From CAAGNP01 sp045603545 (GTDB lineage Bacteria; Bacteroidota; Bacteroidia; Bacteroidales; UBA932): a stretch of DNA of 13,253 nt. Where the stretch lies: NCBI GenBank assembly GCA_045603545.1, contig JAZUMG010000015.1:1-13253 (forward strand). Direction: 5' to 3'. The notes under the pieces were generated by a model. That model searched no databases. It saw nothing but the letters and a program-made list of their open reading frames with translations, and was not told where the DNA came from. Shown here piece by piece: positions 6,682 through 13,253 of the stretch. Position 1 is the first letter of the stretch, and each line of letters opens with the position of its first letter. Both the position numbers and the translations under genes were made by a program.

Positions 6682-7857
6682 TTAATATATAAATTCGCCA
6701 AATTCACTTCTGATGATTACCTCTTTGTGATCACACTCCTCCACTCTTCCAAGAATGCGTGCGTCCACTCCGAATGACTGGGATATCTCAATAATGCTCT
6801 GGGCTATCTCAGCCGGCACATAAAGTTCCATTCTGTGACCCATATTGAACACTTTGTACATCTCTTTCCATTCTGCACCTGACTCCTCCTTGATGGCCTT
6901 GAATAGAGGTGGCACAGGGAAAAGATTGTCCTTTATCACTCTCAGGTTGTCCACAAAGTGCAAAACTTTGGTCTGTGCACCACCGGAGCAATGGACCATA
7001 CCATGGATATCTGCACGGTGCAGATCGAAAATTTTCTTGACAATAGGGGCATATGTTCTGGTAGGGCTAAGGACAAGTTTTCCATATGTCACACCTGTCT
7101 CCGGTTCTACCTCTGTAAGTCTTTTTGATCCAGAATATACCAATTCAGATGGCACCTGCGGGTCAAAGCTTTCAGGATACTTCTGAGCCACCTCTTTGCA
7201 GAACACATCGTGACGGGCAGATGTGAGGCCGTTGCTGCCCATACCGCCATTGTATTCATCTTCGTAGTTTGCCTGTCCGTAGGAAGCAAGTGCCACTATA
7301 ACATCACCTGCGGCAATGCGTGCATTGTCAATAACATCTGACCGCTTGATCCTCGCACATACGGTACTGTCCACAATGACAGTCCTGACAAGGTCTCCGA
7401 CATCTGCAGTCTCTCCACCTGTAAGTACCATATCCACCCCGTGCTCCTTCATGGTATCCACAAAAGACTGGGTGCCGGAAATAATGGCAGAAATCACATC
7501 TCCTGGGATAAGGTTCTTGTTCCTTCCTATAGTAGATGAAAGGAGTATATTGTCTGTCACTCCGACACATAGCAGATCGTCTGTATTCATAACGATAGCA
7601 TCCTGTGCAATCCCTTTCCAGACTGACATATCGCCTGTCTCCTTCCAGTATGTATATGCAAGGGACGATTTTGTACCGGCTCCGTCGGCATGCATTACAA
7701 GACAATAGTCGGGATCACCGCTCAGGTAATCTGGAACAATCTTGCAGAATGCTTTTGGGAAAAGCCCTTTGTCAATATTCTTGATGGCATTGTGTACATC
7801 TTCTTTGGCTGAAGAGACACCACGCATAGCGTATCTGTTTCCTTTGGTAGTATCCAT
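6682..7857 (-). CDS. purM: Phosphoribosylformylglycinamidine cyclo-ligase (AIR synthetase)
   Basis: PurM closes the imidazole ring in purine synthesis, converting FGAM and ATP to aminoimidazole ribonucleotide. The 391 residues correspond to the long form found in Bacteroidota, against about 345 in E. coli. Visible motifs are RGVSSAKEDVHNAIKNIDKG (12-31), the nucleotide-site HADGAGTKSS (56-65), IAQDAIVMNTDDLLCVG (83-99), TGGETADVGD (146-155), GGMGSNGLTSARHDV (204-218) and MVHCSGGAQTK further on. The N-terminus fits the family from the first Met. It begins 4 bp after glnN and is followed after 6 bp by the racemase-like gene, so it is almost certainly co-transcribed with both. Pairing with glutamine synthetase is sensible because purine synthesis consumes glutamine. 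Confidence 0.95.
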   Translation of the reverse strand: MDTTKGNRYAMRGVSSAKEDVHNAIKNIDKGLFPKAFCKIVPDYLSGDPDYCLVMHADGAGTKSSLAYTYWKETGDMSVWKGIAQDAIVMNTDDLLCVGVTDNILLSSTIGRNKNLIPGDVISAIISGTQSFVDTMKEHGVDMVLTGGETADVGDLVRTVIVDSTVCARIKRSDVIDNARIAAGDVIVALASYGQANYEDEYNGGMGSNGLTSARHDVFCKEVAQKYPESFDPQVPSELVYSGSKRLTEVEPETGVTYGKLVLSPTRTYAPIVKKIFDLHRADIHGMVHCSGGAQTKVLHFVDNLRVIKDNLFPVPPLFKAIKEESGAEWKEMYKVFNMGHRMELYVPAEIAQSIIEISQSFGVDARILGRVEECDHKEVIIRSEFGEFIY

Positions 7858-7861
7858 ATAT

Positions 7862-10048
7862 CTATTTTAACAGCAATAATTCTCTATATTTTGGCAACGG
7901 CCACAATTCGTCGTCCACTATCATCTCAAGCTTGTCCGATTTTTCACGGATTTTCTCCAGATAAGGGAGAACTGTGGATGTGTAGACCTCTGCCTTCTGG
8001 GCGAAATCCTCTATTACATTCGCCTTCTTGCGGGCCTCTATCATCTCGTGCACATATACCCTCAGCGACTCTATGTATCCGGAAATTTTCCCGATCATTT
8101 TCAACTGCTGACCGCACATCTCCCTGTACATGTCATCCCCATACAGCTCCTTTATACCTTTTACATTGTCAATGAGTGTATTCTGGAACTTGATTGCAGT
8201 AGGGATCACGTGATTGATAACCAAATCCCCCATTACCCTCGCCTCTATCTGCAGTTTTTTGGTATATGTCTCATTCATTACCTCATATCTCGCCTCCACC
8301 TCACGCGGTGACAGGATATGCATACTGTCGAAAAGCTCCACAGCCTTCTCCTCGAGGAAAGCCTTGTAGGCCTCCGGGACACTTTCTAGCCCTTTCAGTC
8401 CTCTGGCAGCAGCCTCCTTACGCCACTCTTCGCTATATCCGTTCCCTTCAAATCTTATATTTTTTGATTCTATGATGAATTGCCTTATGACTTTAAGGAT
8501 TGCCTCATTCTTCTCCACTCCAGCAGCCATATGCCCATCCACCAGCTCCCTGAATCTGAAAAGCTGCTGCGCAATGGCTGCGTTGAGCACATACGCCGCC
8601 GATGCCACATTGACCGATGATCCCACTGCCCTGAACTCAAACCTGTTGCCGGTGAATGCAAATGGGGAGGTACGGTTCCTGTCTGTATTGTCAGGGAGGA
8701 TCTCAGGGATTTTCTTAGCAATATCAAGGGCGTTGCTCTTGTCGTTGAAGAAATCTGCCGTATTCTCCATATTCTCAATCGAGTTGAGCAATTTGTCAAG
8801 GGTGCTGCCAATGAAAACAGACATTACCGCAGGTGGTGCCTCATGCCCGCCGAGGCGGTGCGAGTTGTTGAGCGAGGCAATGCTTGCCATCAACAGGTAA
8901 TGGTGCTCATATGCGGCGCGGATGATGGATGTGAAAAAGCTCAGGAACTGCAGGTTCGTGCCGGGAGTTTTACCCGGTGACAGGAGATTTTTCCCCTTGT
9001 CTGTCACCACCGACCAGTTGCAGTGCTTACCTGAACCATTGACTCCGTCAAATGGCTTTTCGTGGAAAAGGACCTCCAGATGGTGCTTCTGCGCTATCTT
9101 GCGCATCACAATCATCAGTTTGAGGTTATGGTCAATGGCAAGGTTTGCCTCCGAATAGTATGGGGCACACTCATATTGGTTTGGTGCCACCTCATTGTGG
9201 CGAGTTTTCAGTAGAATCCCGAGCTTGTATGCCTCAGTCTCAAAATCCTTCATAAAGGCCATCACTCTGGATGGGATTGCCCCAAAATAGTGGTCTTCAA
9301 GCTGCTGGTCCTTGGCGGCAGTGTGCCCGATAAGGGTCCTGTTGCAGATCTGAAGATCCGGCCTTGCCCTGAAAAGGGCATCATCCACCAGAAAATACTC
9401 CTGCTCAAGGCCAAGCATCACATTTACCCTTTTGGCCTCATCCCCGAAAAGTTCCAGAACGCCCAAAGAGGCCTTCTCTACTGTCTGAAGCGATTTAAGA
9501 TGTGGAATTTTCATATCCAGCGCCTCCCCCATATAGGAAACAAAGACTGTAGGGATACAGAGGGTCTGGTCTATGATAAAGGCTGGAGAGGAGGGATCCC
9601 ATGCGGTATAACCGCGGGCCTCGAATGTATTGCGCAAACCTCCGCTTGGAAAACTTGAAGCATCAGGCTCCTGCTGAACCAGCGCATCACCCTTGAAGTT
9701 CTCGAAAATCCTGCCATCCTTATCAATATCAACGAAAGCCTCATGCTTCTCAGCTGTCGAATCTGTAAGTGGCGAAAACCAGTGAGTATAATGTGTGGCA
9801 CCCATCTCCACAGCCCACGCCTTCATCCCGTCTGCCACCTCATCTGCAATGGCCCTGTCAATTTTGGAACCCTCCTGTATGGATGCAGCTACAGCATGAT
9901 AAGCCTTGGGGGTGAGATATTTTTTCATTTTCTGGTCATCGAACACATTCTGTCCGAAAAACTCAGATACGGGTCTTTCCTCCTGATAAAATCTCTGAGC
10001 TTTGTGTGCAGAAAACTCCTCCAATGCACTTCTTCTGAAAATACTCAT
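7862..10048 (-). CDS. glnN: Glutamine synthetase, type III
   Basis: GlnN makes glutamine from glutamate, ammonia and ATP in the cytoplasm. At 728 residues it matches the type III class, first described in Bacteroides fragilis, rather than the ~450-residue GlnA. Class-specific motifs are HYTHWFSPLT (86-95), GLEQEYFLVD (213-222), TRHNEVAPNQYECAPYY (282-298), KPFDGVNGSGKHCNWS (331-346), HEAPPAVMSVFIG (402-414) and DRNRTSPFAFTGNRFEFR (456-473). I start it at 10048 (MSIFRRSALEEF). The frame stays open to an ATG at 10102, but the -7 promoter box at 10070-10077 lies inside that extension, and the extra residues are not family-like. It heads the six-gene minus-strand operon and is divergent from dacB. 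Confidence 0.95.
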   Translation of the reverse strand: MSIFRRSALEEFSAHKAQRFYQEERPVSEFFGQNVFDDQKMKKYLTPKAYHAVAASIQEGSKIDRAIADEVADGMKAWAVEMGATHYTHWFSPLTDSTAEKHEAFVDIDKDGRIFENFKGDALVQQEPDASSFPSGGLRNTFEARGYTAWDPSSPAFIIDQTLCIPTVFVSYMGEALDMKIPHLKSLQTVEKASLGVLELFGDEAKRVNVMLGLEQEYFLVDDALFRARPDLQICNRTLIGHTAAKDQQLEDHYFGAIPSRVMAFMKDFETEAYKLGILLKTRHNEVAPNQYECAPYYSEANLAIDHNLKLMIVMRKIAQKHHLEVLFHEKPFDGVNGSGKHCNWSVVTDKGKNLLSPGKTPGTNLQFLSFFTSIIRAAYEHHYLLMASIASLNNSHRLGGHEAPPAVMSVFIGSTLDKLLNSIENMENTADFFNDKSNALDIAKKIPEILPDNTDRNRTSPFAFTGNRFEFRAVGSSVNVASAAYVLNAAIAQQLFRFRELVDGHMAAGVEKNEAILKVIRQFIIESKNIRFEGNGYSEEWRKEAAARGLKGLESVPEAYKAFLEEKAVELFDSMHILSPREVEARYEVMNETYTKKLQIEARVMGDLVINHVIPTAIKFQNTLIDNVKGIKELYGDDMYREMCGQQLKMIGKISGYIESLRVYVHEMIEARKKANVIEDFAQKAEVYTSTVLPYLEKIREKSDKLEMIVDDELWPLPKYRELLLLK

Positions 10049-10057
10049 CTTAAATTC

Positions 10058-10088
10058 TTTTATATCGTGCAAATTTAATTTAATTTTG
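10058..10088 (+). promoter_or_regulatory. Putative promoter for dacB
   Basis: TAATTTTG (10081-10088) is an exact TAnnTTTG match, with TTTT (10058-10061, three of four bases of TTTG) 19 bp upstream. It lies 26 bp before the dacB ATG. Its span overlaps the glnN -7 box, so the two divergent promoters share the same DNA. Confidence 0.55.
10070..10077 (-). promoter_or_regulatory. Putative -7 box for the glnN operon
   Basis: On the minus strand TAAATTTG is an exact TAnnTTTG match, 21 bp before the chosen glnN ATG. No good TTTG is found at the -33 distance, so activation by a regulator is possible but not shown. It is directly adjacent to the dacB -7 box on the other strand. Confidence 0.55.
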
Positions 10089-10114
10089 TGGATAATTAGC
10101 ATTTAATTGAACCT

Positions 10115-11572
10115 ATGAAAAAAATACTCTTTTTAGCACTGCTACTGGCACCGCTTGGTGCTATGGCACAGAACAACAATGTTCAGAAATATGTCAGGAA
10201 TGTACTTCAGAAGGACTCACTCTTCCAGAATGCCATAGTGGGCATCTATGCTGAGGACGCAAAAGGGAAGTGCGTAGCACAATGGAATCCTGATCTTCCG
10301 ATGCTTACAGCCTCGACAATGAAAACCATCACTACCGGCTCAGCCCTTCAGCTTCTCGGCAAAGATTTCCGTTTCGAGACCAAAATAGGATATAGCGGCG
10401 AGATCGTGGATTCAGTACTCAACGGCAATATCCATATTATCGGTGGTGGCGACCCCACACTTGGTTCAGATGCACCACTTGCCTTCCCCATCGAAGATAT
10501 CTTTGCAGAGTGGAAAAAAGCAATCGATGACCTGGGGATCAAAGTGATCAATGGTTCCATCATAGCAGATGACACATATCTTACAGACGAGATGATTCCC
10601 GACAGCTGGACATGGGGCAACATCCCAGAGACTTATGGCTGCGGTGCTTCCGGTCTATGCTTCGTGGAGAACACACAGCAGTTCTTCCTCGCCCCTGGCG
10701 ACTCTCTCGGAAAACCTGCAGTAATCAAATCCACTTACCCTGAGATCCCCGGACTAAGGGTAAAAATCGAGATGACCACAGGTGAAGCCGGATCGAGATA
10801 CAGATCATGGTACTACACACAGGACATCACTACCGACTCTGAACTTCACGGCAATCTCCCTATCGATAGAGAAGAGGCTACCCCTACATTCTCTACCAAA
10901 CACCCTCAACTGGGCTGTGCAAAAGAGTTTGAAAAATATCTGGTCAGAAACGGCATGGAGTGCCACACCGCCATCAAAGATGCCAAACTTATGGAGTGCG
11001 TGGCAGAACCTCAGATTATCGCCACCACATACTCACCATCCCTTATCGACATCATCTCAGAGACCAACCTTGTAAGCAACAACCTGTTTGCCGAGAACCT
11101 TCTGAAAACTATTGGTAAAGAGGTTACCGGCGTAGGCTCATACGACTCTGCAAGGGTGGCTGTAAACAGATACTTCGAGAGCCAGGGGTTGTCATTGGTT
11201 GGCTACACCCAGGATGACGGAAGCGGTCTTTCAAGAGAAAATTACGTATCTCCAAGATTTTTCACCAAATATTACCAAATGATGATGAAAAGTGATACAT
11301 TTGCAGAGTATTTGGAGAGTTTCCCTCAGCCCGGCGAAGACAGAGGCACATTGAAGAGGGTATTGAAAGATGAACCACAGGAGGTAAAAGAGCGCATTTA
11401 TGCCAAGAGCGGCTCACTCTCTTGTGTAAAATGTTACGCTGGATATGTAATCAGCGCGCAGGGTCCTATCAGATTTGCCATTTTGGTCAACAACGGCACC
11501 ACATCCAAAATGCAATCACAGATTGAAGGTTTTATGAAAGAACTATCCGTATATGCGGGTAAAAAGAAATAA
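10115..11572 (+). CDS. dacB: D-alanyl-D-alanine carboxypeptidase/endopeptidase, PBP4 type (S13)
   Basis: This low-molecular-weight penicillin-binding protein trims or opens peptidoglycan cross-links in the periplasm. The 485 residues begin with a Sec signal peptide (KK, hydrophobic core LFLALLLAPLG, likely cleavage after AMA near residue 18). The three penicillin-binding motifs are STMK (67-70, S67 the acylated serine), SNN (321-323, followed by LFAENLLKTIG) and KSG (431-433). QDDGSGLSREN (367-377) is also characteristic of the S13 family. The long stretch between the first two motifs fits the extra domains of PBP4. The gene starts 66 bp from glnN, divergently, and is 25 bp upstream of the aminotransferase on the same strand. 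Confidence 0.93.
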   Translation: MKKILFLALLLAPLGAMAQNNNVQKYVRNVLQKDSLFQNAIVGIYAEDAKGKCVAQWNPDLPMLTASTMKTITTGSALQLLGKDFRFETKIGYSGEIVDSVLNGNIHIIGGGDPTLGSDAPLAFPIEDIFAEWKKAIDDLGIKVINGSIIADDTYLTDEMIPDSWTWGNIPETYGCGASGLCFVENTQQFFLAPGDSLGKPAVIKSTYPEIPGLRVKIEMTTGEAGSRYRSWYYTQDITTDSELHGNLPIDREEATPTFSTKHPQLGCAKEFEKYLVRNGMECHTAIKDAKLMECVAEPQIIATTYSPSLIDIISETNLVSNNLFAENLLKTIGKEVTGVGSYDSARVAVNRYFESQGLSLVGYTQDDGSGLSRENYVSPRFFTKYYQMMMKSDTFAEYLESFPQPGEDRGTLKRVLKDEPQEVKERIYAKSGSLSCVKCYAGYVISAQGPIRFAILVNNGTTSKMQSQIEGFMKELSVYAGKKK

Positions 11573-11597
11573 CACAATTTTTTAATTAAATATCGAA

Positions 11598-12797
11598 ATG
11601 CTAACACTTTCACAAAAGGCACAAAAGATGCCTGCTTCTCCTATCAGAAAGCTAGTTCCTTTCGCTGATGAAGCAAAAAAACGTGGTACTAAAGTTTATC
11701 ACCTTAACATTGGTCAACCAGACATCATCTCTCCAGACCAGGCTCTTGACGCAGTTAAGATGAACAAACTTACTTTGGTAGAATACCCTAACTCTGCAGG
11801 TATCGAGTCTTACAGAAAAGGTCTTGCAAAATACTACCAGAACATCAATATCAATGTAGATTACACCGACATCAACATCACCACCGGTGGTAGCGAGGCT
11901 CTTCAGATTGCACTTGCTGTTACTTGTGACCCTGATGATGAGGTTATCGTAATGGAGCCTTTCTACACCAACTACAACTCATTCGCTCTTCAGAATGATG
12001 TTAAATTGGTTCCTATTACTACTACTATTGAGACTGGTTTCGCACTTCCTTCAGTAGAAGAGTTCGAGAAGAAGATCACCCCTAAAACCAAAGGTATCAT
12101 CCTTTGCAACCCTGCAAACCCTACAGGTGTACTTTACACAAAAGAGTCTATCGAGAAACTTGGTGAAGTAGCTAAAAAACATGGTCTATACATCTACTCT
12201 GACGAGGTATACCGTGAGTTCTGCTACACTGAAGAGCCTCACTACTCTTGCATGCACCTTCCTGGTCTTGAGGAGAACGTTATCCTTATCGACTCTGTAT
12301 CTAAGAGATACTCTCTTTGCGGTGTGAGAATCGGTTGCATCGTATCTAAGAACAAAGAGGTAATGAAAGGCGTTCTTAAATTTGCTCAGGCCCGTCTTTG
12401 CTCACCTGCATACGGTCAGATCGCTTCTGAAGGTGCACTTGACACTCCTCAATCATACTTTGATATGGTTAAGAAAGAGTACATGCACAGAAGAGATGTT
12501 ATGCTAGAGGCCCTTAACAAAATGGAAGGCGTTAAATGCCCTAACCCACAAGGTGCTTTCTACGCAGTAGTTGAACTTCCTGTTGACAACGCTGACAAAT
12601 TTGCACAATGGCTACTTGAAGAGTTCTCATACGAAGGACAAACTGTAATGGTAGCTCCAGCTGAAGGTTTCTACGCAACCAAAGGCATGGGTGTAAACCA
12701 GGTTCGTATCGCATACGTTCTTAAAGAGGAAGACTTGGTAGCAGCTATGAAATGTTTGGAGGTAGCTCTTAAACAATATCCTGGCAGAACTATCTAA
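11598..12797 (+). CDS. PLP-dependent class I aminotransferase (aspartate aminotransferase-like)
   Basis: This is a fold-type I aminotransferase of 399 residues, full length, transferring an amino group between an amino acid and a 2-oxo acid in the cytoplasm. Visible features are LNIGQPD (36-42), TTGGSEAL (95-102, phosphate loop), NPANPTG (171-177, N171), SDEVY (201-205, D202 and Y205 contacting PLP), SVSKRYSLCGVRIG (233-246, K236 the PLP lysine) and QVRIAY (368-373, R370 binding the substrate carboxylate). The fold and cofactor are clear; aspartate as substrate is the likeliest guess, but aromatic or other substrates are possible. Codon use is strongly biased (mostly CTT for Leu and GGT for Gly) compared with neighbours, suggesting high expression. 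It could be co-transcribed with dacB, 25 bp upstream; I found no clear promoter of its own. A strong terminator follows. Confidence 0.9.
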   Translation: MLTLSQKAQKMPASPIRKLVPFADEAKKRGTKVYHLNIGQPDIISPDQALDAVKMNKLTLVEYPNSAGIESYRKGLAKYYQNININVDYTDINITTGGSEALQIALAVTCDPDDEVIVMEPFYTNYNSFALQNDVKLVPITTTIETGFALPSVEEFEKKITPKTKGIILCNPANPTGVLYTKESIEKLGEVAKKHGLYIYSDEVYREFCYTEEPHYSCMHLPGLEENVILIDSVSKRYSLCGVRIGCIVSKNKEVMKGVLKFAQARLCSPAYGQIASEGALDTPQSYFDMVKKEYMHRRDVMLEALNKMEGVKCPNPQGAFYAVVELPVDNADKFAQWLLEEFSYEGQTVMVAPAEGFYATKGMGVNQVRIAYVLKEEDLVAAMKCLEVALKQYPGRTI

Positions 12798-12823
12798 TAT
12801 TTCCTATAGGAATATACAAAACA

Positions 12824-12859
12824 AAACCCCGAAAGTTTTTTGTCTAACTTTCGGGGTTT
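12824..12859. terminator. Strong, probably bidirectional terminator
   Basis: AAACCCCGAAAGTT (12824-12837) pairs perfectly over 14 bp with AACTTTCGGGGTTT (12846-12859) around an 8-nt loop. A T-rich tract flanks each side (TTT on the plus strand, TTTTGTTTTG on the minus). It lies between the aminotransferase and the converging gene at 12906 and can serve both. Confidence 0.85.
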
Positions 12860-12905
12860 ATGTCAAAGCCCAACCCATCATTCCTGTTATGCCACTCAAG
12901 TAACA

Positions 12906-13253
12906 CTACAGCCCGGTGACAGAAATGAGAATCTGCTGAGATGAGAGTTTGCCTTTGGCGTTGTATGTCTCCTGTTTCACGCTGCCGTAGCCCTTGCCGT
13001 ACCAGGTCTTCTGGGTGCCGGACTGATTCATGCCCAGAACCTTTGTGGAGGTGGTCTGCTCCACGACAACACACTCTATGCTCCTGCCGTCGACATTCAG
13101 AGTCTCTTCTGCGACGACCTTCTGACCTGTGACGTTAGAAGTGGTCTTGAGGCCTGCTACGTTCATCACGATGTTATATCAGGGAATGTGTCGCCTACCT
13201 TGGCACCTGCAGGAAGAGCGAACGGAGTTCCCTCCACCGTCACCTGCATCCCC
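12906..13253 (-). pseudogene. Small unidentified protein, frameshifted and cut by window end
   Basis: On the minus strand two frames together read as one protein. The upstream part, from the window edge, reads MQVTVEGTPFALPAGAKVG and on to DTFPDI. The downstream part (codons from 13178 to the TAG at 12906) reads NIVMNVAGLKTTSNVTGQKV and on to KTWYGKGYGSVKQETYNAKG. Restoring one missing base after the GAT at 13180-13178 joins them without a gap. As written, the first frame stops at TGA 13168-13166. The beta-rich pattern, with a KVV-EET strand, a central Cys (IECVVVE) and the WYGKGYGSVKQETY strand, recalls DUF3108/TapB-like periplasmic proteins, but this is a weak resemblance. An alternative reading is two coupled ORFs, since TGA and ATG overlap at 13168-13164. 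The N-terminus and any signal peptide are outside the window. Confidence 0.6.

Noticed and set aside
10049..10102. 18-residue N-terminal extension of glnN from an ATG at 10102
   Set aside because: It contains the -7 promoter box, does not resemble the family N-terminus, and MSIFRRSALEEF at 10048 is a normal type III start.

Overview
The window is typical of a chromosome from the phylum Bacteroidota, most likely order Bacteroidales. Three things point there: Bacteroidota-type promoters (TAnnTTTG at -7, once with a correctly spaced TTTG at -33), a type III glutamine synthetase of about 730 residues, and a long PurM of about 390 residues. Start codons lack Shine-Dalgarno sequences and follow A-rich leaders, as is usual in this phylum. 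I cannot fix the genus.

Layout. Bases 1-922 are the right end of an IS3-family insertion sequence (DDE transposase, left part outside the window). It ends 108 bp before tnaA (1031-2407, +), which encodes tryptophanase and makes indole, pyruvate and ammonia from tryptophan. Bases 2408-2820 hold no gene. They carry two related stem-loops sharing one arm sequence, then a 103-bp direct repeat in two copies separated by a 66-bp palindrome-rich spacer. The second copy merges into the terminator of a minus-strand tRNA-Cys (2821-2891).

From 10048 down to 2915 six genes lie on the minus strand, nearly end to end: glnN (glutamine synthetase III), purM (AIR synthetase), a glutamate-racemase-like lipoprotein, a DEDDy 3'-5' exonuclease, rlmI-like rRNA methyltransferase and msrC (free methionine-R-sulfoxide reductase). 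Gaps are 2-6 bp or overlaps of 1-11 bp, so this is probably one operon, read from a promoter just upstream of glnN. It combines nitrogen assimilation, purine synthesis, RNA maintenance and methionine repair. tRNA-Cys follows with its own promoter overlapping the end of msrC.

On the plus strand, divergent from glnN, lie dacB (PBP4-type DD-carboxypeptidase, 10115-11572) and a class I aminotransferase (11598-12797) with strongly biased codon use. They end at a strong, probably bidirectional terminator (12824-12859). A converging minus-strand gene (12906 to the window end) encodes a small unidentified protein and appears to be broken by a single-base frameshift near 13177.

The most unusual items are the racemase-like protein, which has a lipoprotein signal and about 200 extra residues yet keeps both catalytic cysteines, and the tRNA-Cys 3' region, where the terminator can extend to base-pair with the tRNA's own acceptor end and has been partly duplicated. 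I found no clear sign of a new defence or mobile system beyond the IS element.
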